Assembly (NCBI GenBank): GCA_964200075.2
Contig: CAXNAA020000436.1
Location: forward strand, 1-21,328
Direction of reading: 5' to 3'
Origin: Sphacelaria rigidula
Lineage: Eukaryota > Phaeophyceae > Sphacelariales
Length of the DNA: 21,328 nucleotides
The translations under genes and the position numbers were made by a program. Numbering within the stretch: the stretch's first letter is position 1; every line of letters starts with the position of its first letter. Below, piece by piece: positions 7,731-18,800 of this stretch. The notes beneath the pieces were generated by a model. The model was not told the origin of the DNA. It was given only the letters and a program-made list of their open reading frames with translations, and made no database searches.

Positions 7731-9290
7731 CGCATACTCAACAAGTTGATTTAGAACTACGGTCTGGGTTATTAGGCGTGATATCAGACGCAGTTTATGT
7801 CGTGATCACCGTGTGAACACAGTGAGATGCGGGGTGCTTTTCGTCGTTGGTTGGTGATGTCCGCCGCATTTTCTCGTCGTGCGCTTGCAAATTCGCTGGG
7901 ACACAAGCCGCGCAAACAAGCAGAAATGCTCTGAACCAACTTAGCTTCCATGTTTTGTTGGGCCCAATATTTTTTGTACGACGCGCCCTGAACTTCTGGT
8001 AGGGGCCGCCGGAGGGCAGAAATTTTGAGGTTGACACTTCATTTTGCGTCGTTTTACTCTTCATTTTCGGCGCGCCGACGCTTTTGGAAAACGTGGATTT
8101 CAACGCGAGGAGTGGGTCTAGATGTCAACACTGAAGCACCCAACACGTACTGTCATGTTGATCATCAAGTGAGTACTTGGAAATTGTGTTATCAGTGGAC
8201 GTGGTACATTCATATCGCAAATGTGGCACACACGGGTACTCGACACATACACACTCGACGTCAGCTCCTTAGCATCTCCACATGAACAGTCTTCCTCTTG
8301 GTCCATAGTGTCGAGACCCGCGATCGACAGCGCCCCCGACACACGAACAGCGAACAGGGACGCACAACACCCCGCTTCCCTGGGACCTTGTTCGCCCCCA
8401 GGAAATACCACAGTACTTGATCCATAACTGCACAGATGGCAGTAGCACTTCCTGTAGATATTTCAATAAATGATGCTGTCACCCAAGGAAGAAATTTCGG
8501 GGGTGGCAACCGTGTTCTTTTTGTTTTTTTGCGTATCTTCAACATTTGACCCGCCGTCCGGTGGCGTCAGACGGTCATTTTTGCGCCCAATGAGCAACCC
8601 CAATTTCCGATATATTCGGTGGCGTTCAAAGTCAACTCGACGGCGGGCGGACGCGCTGGCACTGTTCACCTTGCTGTGTACACGATTGCCTAGTCAGCAA
8701 TGTACCAATAATGACGAGTACACAGGCGCTGTTACTTCCCTCGCGTTGCTTCACCCAAAGAGAGGTATCTAGACTACCGCTGAATCAAACCCGGAAGTCA
8801 TCATTATTGGCTTTCGCGTCGTCCTAGAATCCTTGTGTCTCAGTATCCAAGTCGCTGCAGTCGGACTCGCAATCTCTGATAAGGCGTGCAACGTCCCAAC
8901 TTTCCTCTAGGATCTCGTGGCATACGTCGGCGGTTGCGGCGAACGCTTACCTGTTCCCGCAATCGCGGCAGCTGCATACACAAGTATCTCCTCGGCCCGT
9001 ACGATTTTGAACCAGCAGTAGTGCTGCCGCCGGATGCCAACCCCGCTGTCCCACCTACTCTTCCGTCAGATGACAACTATTCGTCGCTATCTACCACGCC
9101 TGACCCTCCACCCAGCGCCACACCTGGACCACGTGAATCGGAGCCCACAACCCTCCGCCGCCGTCCTCTCTTTCGCCAAGCTCTCCATACCTACCTAACT
9201 TACTCTTCCTTGCTTTGCCTTGCTCTGCTTTGCCTTGCTCTAACTTCCGTCTCGATGACTTGAATTCCAATGACTCCATCTCCAATGTGG
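7731..9290. other. no supportable gene; CTTGC-rich short repeats
   Basis: Several frames of 60-125 codons overlap on both strands (7795-8103, 8118-8411 and 8463-8669 minus; 8470-8772 and 8886-9263 plus) without domains. A short repetition of TTGCCTTGCTC/TTTGCCTTGCTC is visible at about 9206-9241. An acidic minus-strand segment near 8850-8940 (EESWDVARLIRDCESDCSDL) has coding-like composition but ends at stops. Confidence 0.35.
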
Positions 9291-11160
9291 TCAGCGATGT
9301 GGCGGGTGGATCGTGTGTGTGAGAAAATGTCCCAGGGGAAAGACAGTTCCCATCATGTCTGCGGAGTAATCCTCAGGACGTTCTCTTGTCACGTTTCGTT
9401 GTTTAGAAGCTGCTTCAATGTCAGTCTTCGTAATGGCCCCAGCTGTCATCGTGAGCAAGCGTTTGTCCTCAATCAATTCTTCTCTTTCGCACGGTTGAGC
9501 GCGGGAACAAGGGGCGGATCTTTGTCCAATTTAGCGTTGAGGTAGGCGATTTTGGCCGTTGGCTACTGTATCCTTTCACGGAAGGCGCCAAACATGAGGT
9601 ATAACGCGAGGATGGTCTCTGGCGAGACGGGCAACCGCACTAGACGCGTGAATTGTTGCCGTCCGTCCGTTTGACCCACGCTCATCCCGCTCATAGTTTC
9701 CAGCATGGCGACCGCCGCGCCGATTCCACGTTCGTCTCAAGAATCCCCGTCGCTTGCTCTCCTGTAACGGGCGAGCACGACTCGGGCTTCTCCTCGTTTT
9801 ATCCTCTGTCAGCCATGCCTGCGAGTCTGCCAAGCTTTCAGGCTGGCCCGCGTCAACTCTGGCGGCTACTCTCTTCCGCGCAGTCCCAACAAACTCTGGC
9901 GTAGCAGGTGTAGGGTCGGGTGTGACACCTATCCTGGCTTGAGTAGAAAATGGCGGTTTCCGTGGGTCATTCAGTCGCCTGTAGTATGTTTGATATCATG
10001 AGCAGCATAGCGCCATATCTGGGGTCAAGCGTATGCACTTCCTTGCGTCGCCGCATCCCCGAGAGCCACCCGCATCTCTTCGTGTGCAAATAACTCTCTA
10101 TTTCATTATCGTGTTTGGCGCTGATGGTCTTGCACGGCCTCTGCAGAGAGCAATTGTGCACTCCACATCGCTTAGATTCTTGCCTACCGCGTTGAATTTG
10201 GTGCGTGTGCAATAATGTCATGAAATATTCTCCTCTAGTGCGCCGACATCCTGAAAGAGACGCACGTTCCCTCACAAGTGCGAGCGAGCATCGGCTACCA
10301 TCGTCTCCATATGAGACCGCCAACTGCTGTGCTGCGGCGACTCTCTCCGGATCAACATGACACTACCCACCGACGCTTGAACCCGGCCGATGACAGACAC
10401 TGCAAAACCGGATATTCGAGTTGTCCTGGTCGCTGCATGAGCAATAGTACTGCACCCCGTCAACAAGAGTGAAGGTGACATCCATCTCGCTGCTGCAGAG
10501 TACCTGCTTACCCCCTCTCTTGCGGCTTTTTTCGATGGACTCCACTGCCGCCGAGTCGGTGTCTTACAGCGTTGCTGGGTTCCTTTTATCGTCGACAGGC
10601 TGTGTGTCACTCCTCTTGACCTCCCATTTCGAACTTGATGCGAAGACTCTCGAAAGTGTCGGCTTCGAGGATTTCGCCGGAGCCGATCACTAATATCGGT
10701 GTCCCACAGGCGTTGACACCTTTCCCGCTGGGTGTGCAGGTGACTATTCCCGAGCAACGTCTTGAGAAGTTGGTGTCTAGACGACTCCAGGTGATTGTGA
10801 ATTTTCGGTTCATCATTCTTCTTCCGATTCCTGCTCGTGCATGTTCGCGATTGCCGCTCCGTGGATGCACAACGGGAAGATTGCGGGCGATCCTTCCGTG
10901 TATTTCTTCCGTCTCAACGTTGATACGAGGGACTTTTCGCAGGAAATCTCCCTGCGGAGTCCGGCGGGGCCCAGTTTTTTTGCGCGGCTTCCCGTGGGAT
11001 TCGAAAACCTCGCTGGGGAAGCATTTTGCGCATCAAGCACCCCACCTAAGGAGGCGGTGGCAGCTGCCTTGACAAAGGCGACGCCAGCATTCACATGACC
11101 CCCGCTGGATACGGACGATTGACTCCCTTGATGTTCCTTGTCAGGTACTTTGGTCATCAA
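9291..11160 (-). pseudogene. decayed minus-strand coding region, possibly a retroelement
   Basis: Reading right to left on the minus strand, successive segments have protein-like composition but sit in different frames and are separated by stops: 11160-10813, 10870-10607, 10545-10363, 10323-9967, about 9950-9576, 9708-9567, 9560-9478 and 9476-9291. Examples are GTPILVIGSGEILEADTFES, the C-x-C/C-x2-C segment YYCSCSDQDNSNIRFCSVC, VRLPVSPETILALYLMFGAF and AYLNAKLDKDPPLVPALN. The last two resemble helical gag-like or coiled proteins. I found no reverse transcriptase, integrase or protease signature. Frameshifts and stops point to decay, but unrecognised introns would also shift the frame. Identity is unknown. 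Confidence 0.35.
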
Positions 11161-12430
11161 GATGGGCCCCAGCGATCCCCCGCAAGTCCGGCAGTTGTCC
11201 TTCAGATCTCATGCCGGCCGACCCCGACGCACACAAAAAATCGCTCATGGCATGCTCGCCACCAGACGCCACGGGCTGTTTCATTGGCGTTGATGCACAT
11301 TCGAAACGGTATATTCGACAACACGTGTGTGCGAAGGAGAACACAAGATTTTGGGGAAACGAGAATCATTTCGCCATGATCCTGACCACATTATATTTCG
11401 CCGGGTGCCAAGTTTATCGTTTTAATGTTCGTGATATCCTGACCTTCTCCCACGCGCCACCGGCGAGCATACTGCACGGAGAGTACTAACTTGGCCACAC
11501 CTTATGCATCGTTGATGGCGCAGAGTGTTCGCACGCCGCGATTGATTTGGATTAAAGTAGCATGATACCTCAGCACCAGGGGAGAGGTTGATTGATGCTT
11601 GGAGACCGCGGACTCGTTTCGCTGAAGGGAAGGGGTTTGTCATGTGACAAGGGAAAGATACTTGGGTGATCCTCAGGGCCTGAGGGTTGGGAATACGGCG
11701 GAAGAGACGGGGCGCGTTACAAGCTCTTGATGACAACGCTCTGCCGCTTTGTAACTGGCGTACGTGGGGTCCGTATATGTCAGTTACGGGGGTGAATGGA
11801 GGCCTTACCGACCAAAAATCCGTTTCCCACAAAAAATAAAACGAATGCGGATGGATATTGAAGACGTATTAAAGACGTCATAGGCTGGTGGGGCCTGTGC
11901 CGAACCTCTGCCGAACCTCTGCCGAAAATGACACACGCTCCATCCCAAGTTACCTAGGTTTAGTATGTGACATATGTAATTGTTTTCATCGCAATTATCT
12001 CGAGACAGGAAGCATAGCGGCATCTGGAACTTCACAGCCCCCCGCACACACACTAGACCTATTCAGCACCGCAAGCGGATTTGCTCCATTCGCCACAGGG
12101 GATCCGAAAAGCCCCAGAACGTTGCAGGAAATGCGTTTTTCATAACATTTTGTGTTCTGTGCAGCGGTTTGCAAAGTGCAGCAGACCCCGCGGCACGCGT
12201 ACGGAAACCTGTCGCCACACTGAATAGTTCCGGTGTATGGGAAGCGCACGGATCAAACCGCAGTCCAATCGTCTGCCTCGTTGCTGAGAAAATAGAGTTG
12301 AAAGATAAGCACAACAGCATACTGCAACAAGAGGGGCACAACAACAACACGAGCAGCAGCTTCTATCCTCCTGTTGTTGTAACCCTGTGTTCAGGTGTAC
12401 AGCAACGTCAGTCACAGGTGTGTTGCAGAA
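11161..12430. other. no supportable gene
   Basis: Overlapping frames on both strands (11211-11489 plus; 11422-11832 and 12140-12598 minus; 11980-12456 plus) show no domain or splice consistency. The minus-strand region 11422-11832 may be an outlying part of the decayed coding region to its left. Confidence 0.35.
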
Positions 12431-12446
12431 TGTACTATATAGTACA
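12431..12446. repeat. perfect 16-bp palindrome
   Basis: TGTACTATATAGTACA is self-complementary over its full length and belongs to the TGTACT-type motifs scattered through the intergenic sequence. Confidence 0.85.
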
Positions 12447-13500
12447 CTTTGTATGAGCGCTGTCGTCATTGCGAGTGACGCGTGTACTTGTGATTGATAC
12501 TGATTGGCTCGTTTAGGTTTCATTTCTTCTGCATTCAACTGACTGTGACGTTGGTCGGTCCATTTTCCAGGTATATAGTGCCCAAAATCGGGCCCCAATC
12601 ATCCCCATAACAGTGTAACGGTAAAGTACAGCTCAGTTCACTAGAGAAGCTCACGAGCTACTCGAGGGTGTAGGTACTGCGTTGCACGCCCGAATAGCTC
12701 AATTTCAAACCTCTCCTGACTTCAAACGAGTGAGTCGTTTCGTTGGCTACTTTGATGGAGTACCGCTAATATTTTTGCAGTATAAAGAGCATGACCCATT
12801 GGTTGATTGTTTATTTGATTGTCGCACATCAACATCAACTGATCCCCGAGGGACCCAGCCGTGGTCATTATCCATACGATAGACGCACCCAAGGCAAACA
12901 ATAACGGACACGCTCGCTGATGGAAAGTGAAGAAAGCGGGAAGACAAAACAAAATTGAGCAGGATATATATATATATATATATATAGCAATGTCTGGCCT
13001 CTGCATCATGGCTTCAGGTGGAGCAGGTCTTGCGCAAAAATTACACGCGCTCCTACCCACACGAAAACAAGAAAGCCGTGGGAACAGAAGGCGGTCCAGC
13101 TATTCTGACCACACTATTTTGGGCATGGTTTCTCACCGATGAACCCTACGAAAGCGAGGCACCAAACTGCGACTTGCATATAGCGGAAGGAGAGAAGCAC
13201 AGAGCCAGAGAGAGAGACGGGGAGAAAGAGAGAACGAAGAAAAATAAACTACGGAAGCGATGTAGCTCAAGGACAGATACACTAGAGCAGGTACAAACGC
13301 GCAACCAGGCAACTCCACAAGACCACGAGCCAAGGACAAAGTCAACAACGGGTAGAAGAAGACAGGAGTTAAATCATTTTCGTGTCAACCCAGCTTTCGC
13401 CACTCATCCCTAGTCGGATCTAACGCGGGGCATTCTCTAAGCTATTTCCACCCTGGGTTCCTTGCGAGCTGTTGCTGTTGTTGTGTAAGCGATGGCAGCT
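12447..13500. other. no supportable gene; simple repeats
   Basis: The 13018-13413 plus frame is strongly charged (RERDGEKERTKKNKLRKR), which follows from the purine-rich composition at about 13197-13260 and is not good evidence of coding. No other signal was found. Confidence 0.4.
12964..12986 (+). repeat. (AT)n microsatellite
   Basis: Twenty-three bases of uninterrupted alternating A and T. Confidence 0.95.
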
Positions 13501-13835
13501 ACCCGATTGGCGGCTCTCGACGCAGCAGCCTCTCGTTTGTGGCGAAAGTCCGATGCGCGACTTTCTTTGTGTCGCCACGTCTCATCAACGTTCCGTCTCT
13601 TCTTCCACTTGAAGACGCCATGTGCCCATGTTTTCGCCGCAAAACCATACGCCGTGAAAATCCATTTTGTGTTCTAGACCGCGGTGTGGCGCAAGCGCAG
13701 TAGGCCCTCGTAACACCGTAACGCCGGTTGGGACGCGGGAGGATGATACGCACCGTAGTGTAGAAGACACGCTCTTTTTTCTCGTCATGGTCTGCGAAAC
13801 GTTCGTCCAACGTTGGAACCGTTTTCGTATTTCAC

Positions 13836-14060
13836 CTAGATGATGCATTTCACCCCCTTCGATTTTCCTTGTACCGTCTGGGTCATGCTGTGAGGTTCGC
13901 TGACACACCTAAATTGAGTGAAGACGCGGGTCCGTGGTGGGTCATGTTCGTGGTCATCTAGCATTTCAGTCGAGGCATGTTTTTGGTGCATAAAGAATAC
14001 CAGCTCAGGCGCGTCGCTGTTTTGATAAACGACTGGCAGGGATATGTACACACCACCCAC
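13836..14060 (-). CDS. unidentified minus-strand exon candidate
   Basis: The minus-strand frame translates to a segment of ordinary composition (for example SLPVVYQNSDAPELVFFM and DDHEHDPPRTRVFTQF). It is preceded by a CCATAG acceptor-like site that would open it in phase 0, a few codons before the listed span. The exon candidate at 14411-14694 ends with two bases of a codon, so the two do not join directly with the sites I used. No domain recognised. Nearby minus-strand frames at 13499-13908 might belong to the same unresolved gene. Confidence 0.25.
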   Translation of the reverse strand: MGGVYISLPVVYQNSDAPELVFFMHQKHASTEMLDDHEHDPPRTRVFTQFRCVSEPHSMTQTVQGKSKGVKCII

Positions 14061-14410
14061 CCTCCAAGAAATCTATGGCAAGGTGATCTGTAGACCGGTT
14101 CGAGTCCCAAGGTCATAACGAGCGTATATTCACCGTTTTAAGTGACGTTTTGCAATCTCACAGGTGCTTCCGCAGGTGTGATTTCATGTTGGATGATATT
14201 CTACGAAAGCTTTTGCTTTGCATCTCACGGTCAGCACGTCACACCATCAGCACGCTCCGCCTAAACATCTAGATGAGCTGTATTTTGGAGCAAACCAATT
14301 CTCATCGAAAACGCCCAGGATTTATTCCAAATGAAGGATCGTACGGTCGGACATCGGTGGAATGCCAATAAAACCAGACACAAGACATCGCCCACTTCAT
14401 GCAAACTTAC

Positions 14411-14694
14411 CCCATCGGATTTGGATACCGCGTCAGAACTCCATCAACATGATTGTTTGCTATCAAAGTCTCGGCAAGTGTGGTACTAGCATACCGATCC
14501 GTTGACGCCTTGCAGTCTTTCGCTCCAGCGCTGACAAGTCGTGGGGGGAAGTGGAGTTCGGTAGCCTGGAAATCCCACTTTTCAGTCAGTACCTGGTATC
14601 GTTCCCAACAACCTGCTGCGTAAGACCTGGAGCGAAATGGATAGCTAATGTCATGCCTTTCCAGGGATGGCATTAGTTTTTGTCGCCATGGCAT
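14411..14694 (-). CDS. unidentified minus-strand exon with splice donor
   Basis: The frame starts at ATG 14694 (context GACATGCCATGG) and runs 94 codons plus two bases to a consensus donor GTAAGT at 14410-14405. Composition is protein-like throughout (for example TEKWDFQATELHFPPRLVSA and LAETLIANNHVDGVLTRYP). Without splicing the frame closes within a few codons. I recognise no family. The good donor at the end of the open stretch is the main support; a downstream exon in matching phase was not found, so the gene model is incomplete. Confidence 0.35.
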
Positions 14695-15567
14695 GTCTAA
14701 CGAGCAGCTATGATCAAGCAGCCCAGTGAGTAAGTGTTAGAGGTGATACCAACTTTCACCGCCGGCACTTCGCACACCCTCCTCTTTTGCCAGGCGCTAT
14801 GCGGTGCAGTTAATCACGGAAGCACACACGCGAGAGCACCACCGGTACACCGAATTTGAAATCAACCCTCACACCACCACGGAAAAGCTGTCAAGCTATT
14901 TTACTCGTTCATGTGGCAGTTTGAGGTGAAGCACGCGATCATGGGTTGAGTACCAACTGGCTCGTGTGAATGGACTCATGGATGTTCAGCGCCTACGAAG
15001 CCCAACAGCCGACAGTGATGAACAGTCGAACACAATGCAATATTTTGGGGTCTCCATCTGTAAGCGGGTCGCTGTAGCTCCTGCAGTATCGTACTCCGTT
15101 AAGCACACTCCTGCTGCGTATACAACCGAAGAAGGACTGCTGCGCCGTATTCAATTATTTTACTGTACTCTTCCGATTCACAACCAGTCTGTCAGCGTTC
15201 TAGACCCGAGAGTTTACCCCCGCGGGCTGATGTTGGAGCGTGTCCTGTATGCTGCCCACTGACTCCTTGTGCCTGCTATCCGTGGTCGGAATGTTGATTG
15301 CAGCTTGCCCCTGTACTGAGCAATTGCTCTAGCTAGTTTCCACGCTGCTGTCCCTGGATGCGCAAAGCGTGACACACCAATCGTCCTGTCATCTAAAGGA
15401 TTACGATTATAAATCGATTTGAAGCGTAAAGAGTACCATGACCTAAGCGCTCGAGGTTGACGTCGTTTAGCAGCAAATCGTCAATGTCCAAATACTTCGT
15501 TTCTACGAAGACGGTTGGTAAAGTATTTACACTGACTCGATTGTAGCGAAGCGGCTGCTCAGCGTGT
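14695..15567. other. region upstream of the WD40 gene, no clear gene
   Basis: The plus frame 14966-15262 has fairly ordinary composition but no domain and no splice link to the gene that follows. The promoter of the WD40 gene should lie near the right end of this stretch; I see no element I could name with confidence. Confidence 0.35.
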
Positions 15568-15828
15568 ATGATGCTATATACTAAATATATACTGTGCGTG
15601 CTATCGACAAGAATTACGCCGCCCCCTATTTGTGCTTCTGAGTCGTGCTACGGTAGGGGTCCACGAAGCGTTTCTGGGCCGGCGTACTGGACTTACATAA
15701 AGAGTCTCGCGCACTCGCACGAGTGCAGTTTAGACGAGGCTGTGTCTGAACAGAAGATGATGATATGGCGACCCTCTCGCAGGCAAACATCACAAACTGT
15801 TATAAATGTCACTGCTTTGTTTCACAAC
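15568..15828 (+). CDS. WD40 gene, candidate exon 1
   Basis: ATG at 15568 opens a frame that runs to a GTAAAG donor at 15829 in phase 0, matching the phase-0 start of the next exon after an 82-base intron. The segments CASESCYGR and SGPAYWTYIKS resemble the start of blade one in MEP50 proteins, and INVTALFHN would precede the LGDDTG strand. The similarity is weak, so the start codon and the exact first exon are provisional. Confidence 0.4.
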
Positions 15829-18800
15829 GTAAAGATATCTCAGACAAGTTTTAGCAAAAAAAGTCCACCGCTTCCATACCACGACTCTTCTGTGGTTTGC
15901 TGGAGATTAGTTGGGAGACGACACCGGAATTGTGATCTGGAATACGACGTTGCTCGACCCGTTCGTCCTGCCTCTCTGTTGTGCTCCTCACTCACAGGTG
16001 TACGCGGTGGAAGAAGGCCCGGCGCGACTGGCGGAAGTCGCCGCTTTTCAAGAGCATGACGACATAGTTTCAAGCGTCGCGGCAACCCGAAGTCACGATG
16101 AACTCGTTTTGTCTGGCAGCCATGATCGGAGGTGAGAGTGATGTGTCCTCACCGTACCTCCAGGTGTACTAACACCTCCTTTACAGTGACAACACGCAAC
16201 AGCTTTTCTGCGTTTTTTTTCCTGGCGTGTACATTTGATGCAATGTATTGCCTTTTTTGCCTTCGTTGCACGCAGCATCAAGATCTGGAATATTGGAAGC
16301 CAAAGAAGCGCCTCACGGGACACCTTCACGGGTATGTATGTCATTTGTGCCCTTGCATTCCGTCGTTTAGTCTGGGAAATTGGCATACGCAGAGCTTTTG
16401 TGTACGAAAAGTCATTGACACGGGGTACACACTCATCCGAGAGCGGCGTTGGTTCCATAGTCGTTCTGCGCACCGGTGTTGCGCACGTGACGTTCATTTA
16501 TTTCGTTACGTTCGTTGCTAATAATGTTATCGCGCGGTGCCTCATGCTCATGCCCGTCTCCCCCGATGCGTATATCCTAACGAATCCCCTTGTTTAACGC
16601 AGCGTAGTGTCTATGACCAGGGTTGTTGGTAGCGCGTGTTCAGGAAAATGTTGTCACAGTGGACAGAAGGTCATCACTGATCAGCGAGAATCGTGATGTG
16701 CCGCTCCTTCGTTGCCGTGACTACGTCCCACCAGCGCCATCGTTCCCGTATGAGAAGTATTATATGTGTGCGTTCATGTCTTTTCGATCGGCCGGCAGGA
16801 CATAGTGGAGGGGTTACAGACGTGGCGTGGAATAGCGGCGACAGTCAGCAGAACGAGTTTGCATCAGTGTCACTTGTGAGTTTTTGATCACAACACGTTG
16901 CAAAATATGTCCCATGCTGTGTTGCCAGACGGTACACGACGACGTCCAATGTAGTAATGAGTTACGAACGCGAAGATGTACTGAGAAGGCATCTGGCCAA
17001 GTGTTGAACTGTGGGGAATTTTGCCGACTCTTGCGACTGTTGTTTTGCAAATGTTATGGAGCTATGTGACGCAATATTCAAAGTCCCCCCCAAAACTGGA
17101 GAAGATCGCACGGTGCATTTATCCTGGTGCAATCGGTACGGTGCTGTCAAGCTGGAGTATCACGTTTGCTTTTTACCTGGGGAATCCATGAGAGTTTATC
17201 CAGTGCCCTCGACTTTGACGAACCCGCGCACAAGTCTTCACAGCGTCAAATTTGATGAAGTGCCGCAACGACCACTGTCACCAGAGCGGTATATTATGGT
17301 CAGGGACCTTATGGTACATGAAAGCGGATCGGACCAAATTAGAAGCATAACACAGCTTTGGATTTTTTCGTCTTGTTTCATTTATGTTTCTTCTTGGTAC
17401 CTGTCCCATGATCCAAGGTTGTACAATACAGGTGAGCAATAAACTTCGCTGCTCGAAGAACGCCTATGTGAGTACTCTTATCTCTTCCGTCATACTTCTT
17501 CTATCATATTTCTCTATCATACTTCTACCTGCCCCCTTTTGCATGAATCTGTAGTCTCGAGCATTGTATCACCGCTGCCGCAGCCCGTCTACCTTGATTT
17601 GAACTTTCATTGTGCTACTCACGTCCTGACGCTCTCGATGGCAGAAACGACAAGCATATATCTCTTGGGATTCGAATCCACGAAGTCTGTCAAAGATGAT
17701 CGTTGGTGTAACATTTTGACTGCCGTGGTGCGGCAAGGTCATTTGTAGAGTGGAAAATGTGATATGTACGGGGTGGGGTGTTGCACCTTACAATTTGACA
17801 CAGACACCACGTCACTTTTTCTGTTGAAGTAACAGAAAACGTGAAGCACTTTTCGAGAACGCGGTGTAAGATGGTGTTGCACCAAAGGTCCCAGTTCCAC
17901 TGGTTATCTGTGCCTTTGTACCACCTGTACGGCGGGCTTACGTACAACAACTCGTTACGCCCGAATCTCCGGCTGCCTTCATTGCAGGAATCCAGCTCGA
18001 CTGCCCTCGCTACTGCACCAATCTGTACCGCCTGGTGATCTGTTTTTTGTGGACGGAGAGGACATATTCAGGTTGTTCACAAAATACTCCAAAACCCTTG
18101 TACCAGAGATAGCTTTGCGATCAGGCAGACCAGATTTTTTGTTCGTTGCTTTCAAAATATTCTTGAGAGCTGGGAAAAAAACACGAGGCAAGTAGTATGT
18201 AAAATACAATGGTTCGGCTGAAGGTGGGGTGTTACCTATCGTATGGCGGGATGCATGAGTGGCATCTACCATCTACAAATTCAGACGGATGTCTTACGCC
18301 TGACAAGTATGGCAGTTAGTTGCGTAACATATTGAAACTTCAAGCATGGGGGTGCACGGTACTGATGACAAAAACACTTTGTCCACGTTGGTCAAACCGA
18401 CCAATTTCCTCAAGTGTTCATATTTATGGTAAATATTTCAGGGGGAAAACTCTGCTGTTGTTCCTTTTGCAAAACCCAACTGTTTTGAGGTGCACTTTTT
18501 TAACACTTCCCGAACCGTGGCTGGGGGCAATTTAATTAACTAGCAATTACCCTCAGCTGTACAAGGACCTTCTCTTGGGGCAGACGGAAATGCCTCTCAT
18601 CTTCGGATCTCGGGTTTCCCTGTCATTCTCTAAACGACTTTCTCCTCACACCCACCCATGGTGCAGGAATATTTTGTTCAAGCTTTTACCTTCGCGTAGC
18701 GCAGTAGCCTCCCTGAATCAAGTTTACACAACTGCCGCGAGGTGGAGTTTCACCTAAGGAGCGCGAATCATCGAACTCAAACCTTTGTATTTTTTATATT

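Noticed and set aside
13018-13413. 131-codon plus-strand frame with a highly charged middle
   Set aside because: Its composition follows a purine-rich low-complexity tract; no domain or splice support.
14088-14107. GGTTCGAGTCCC, a good match to a tRNA B box on the plus strand
   Set aside because: No A box lies at a workable distance upstream; the only candidate (TGGCAAGGTGAT) is far too close, and no cloverleaf stems form.
17660-17680. GATTCGAATCC, a B-box-like palindrome
   Set aside because: It lies in coding exon 2 of the nested gene and has no A box on either strand.
17841-18038. Open frame with LYHLYGGLTYNNSL, at first taken as part of the nested gene
   Set aside because: It cannot be joined in phase to the neighbouring exons; the consistent model places most of it in the 17706-17987 intron.
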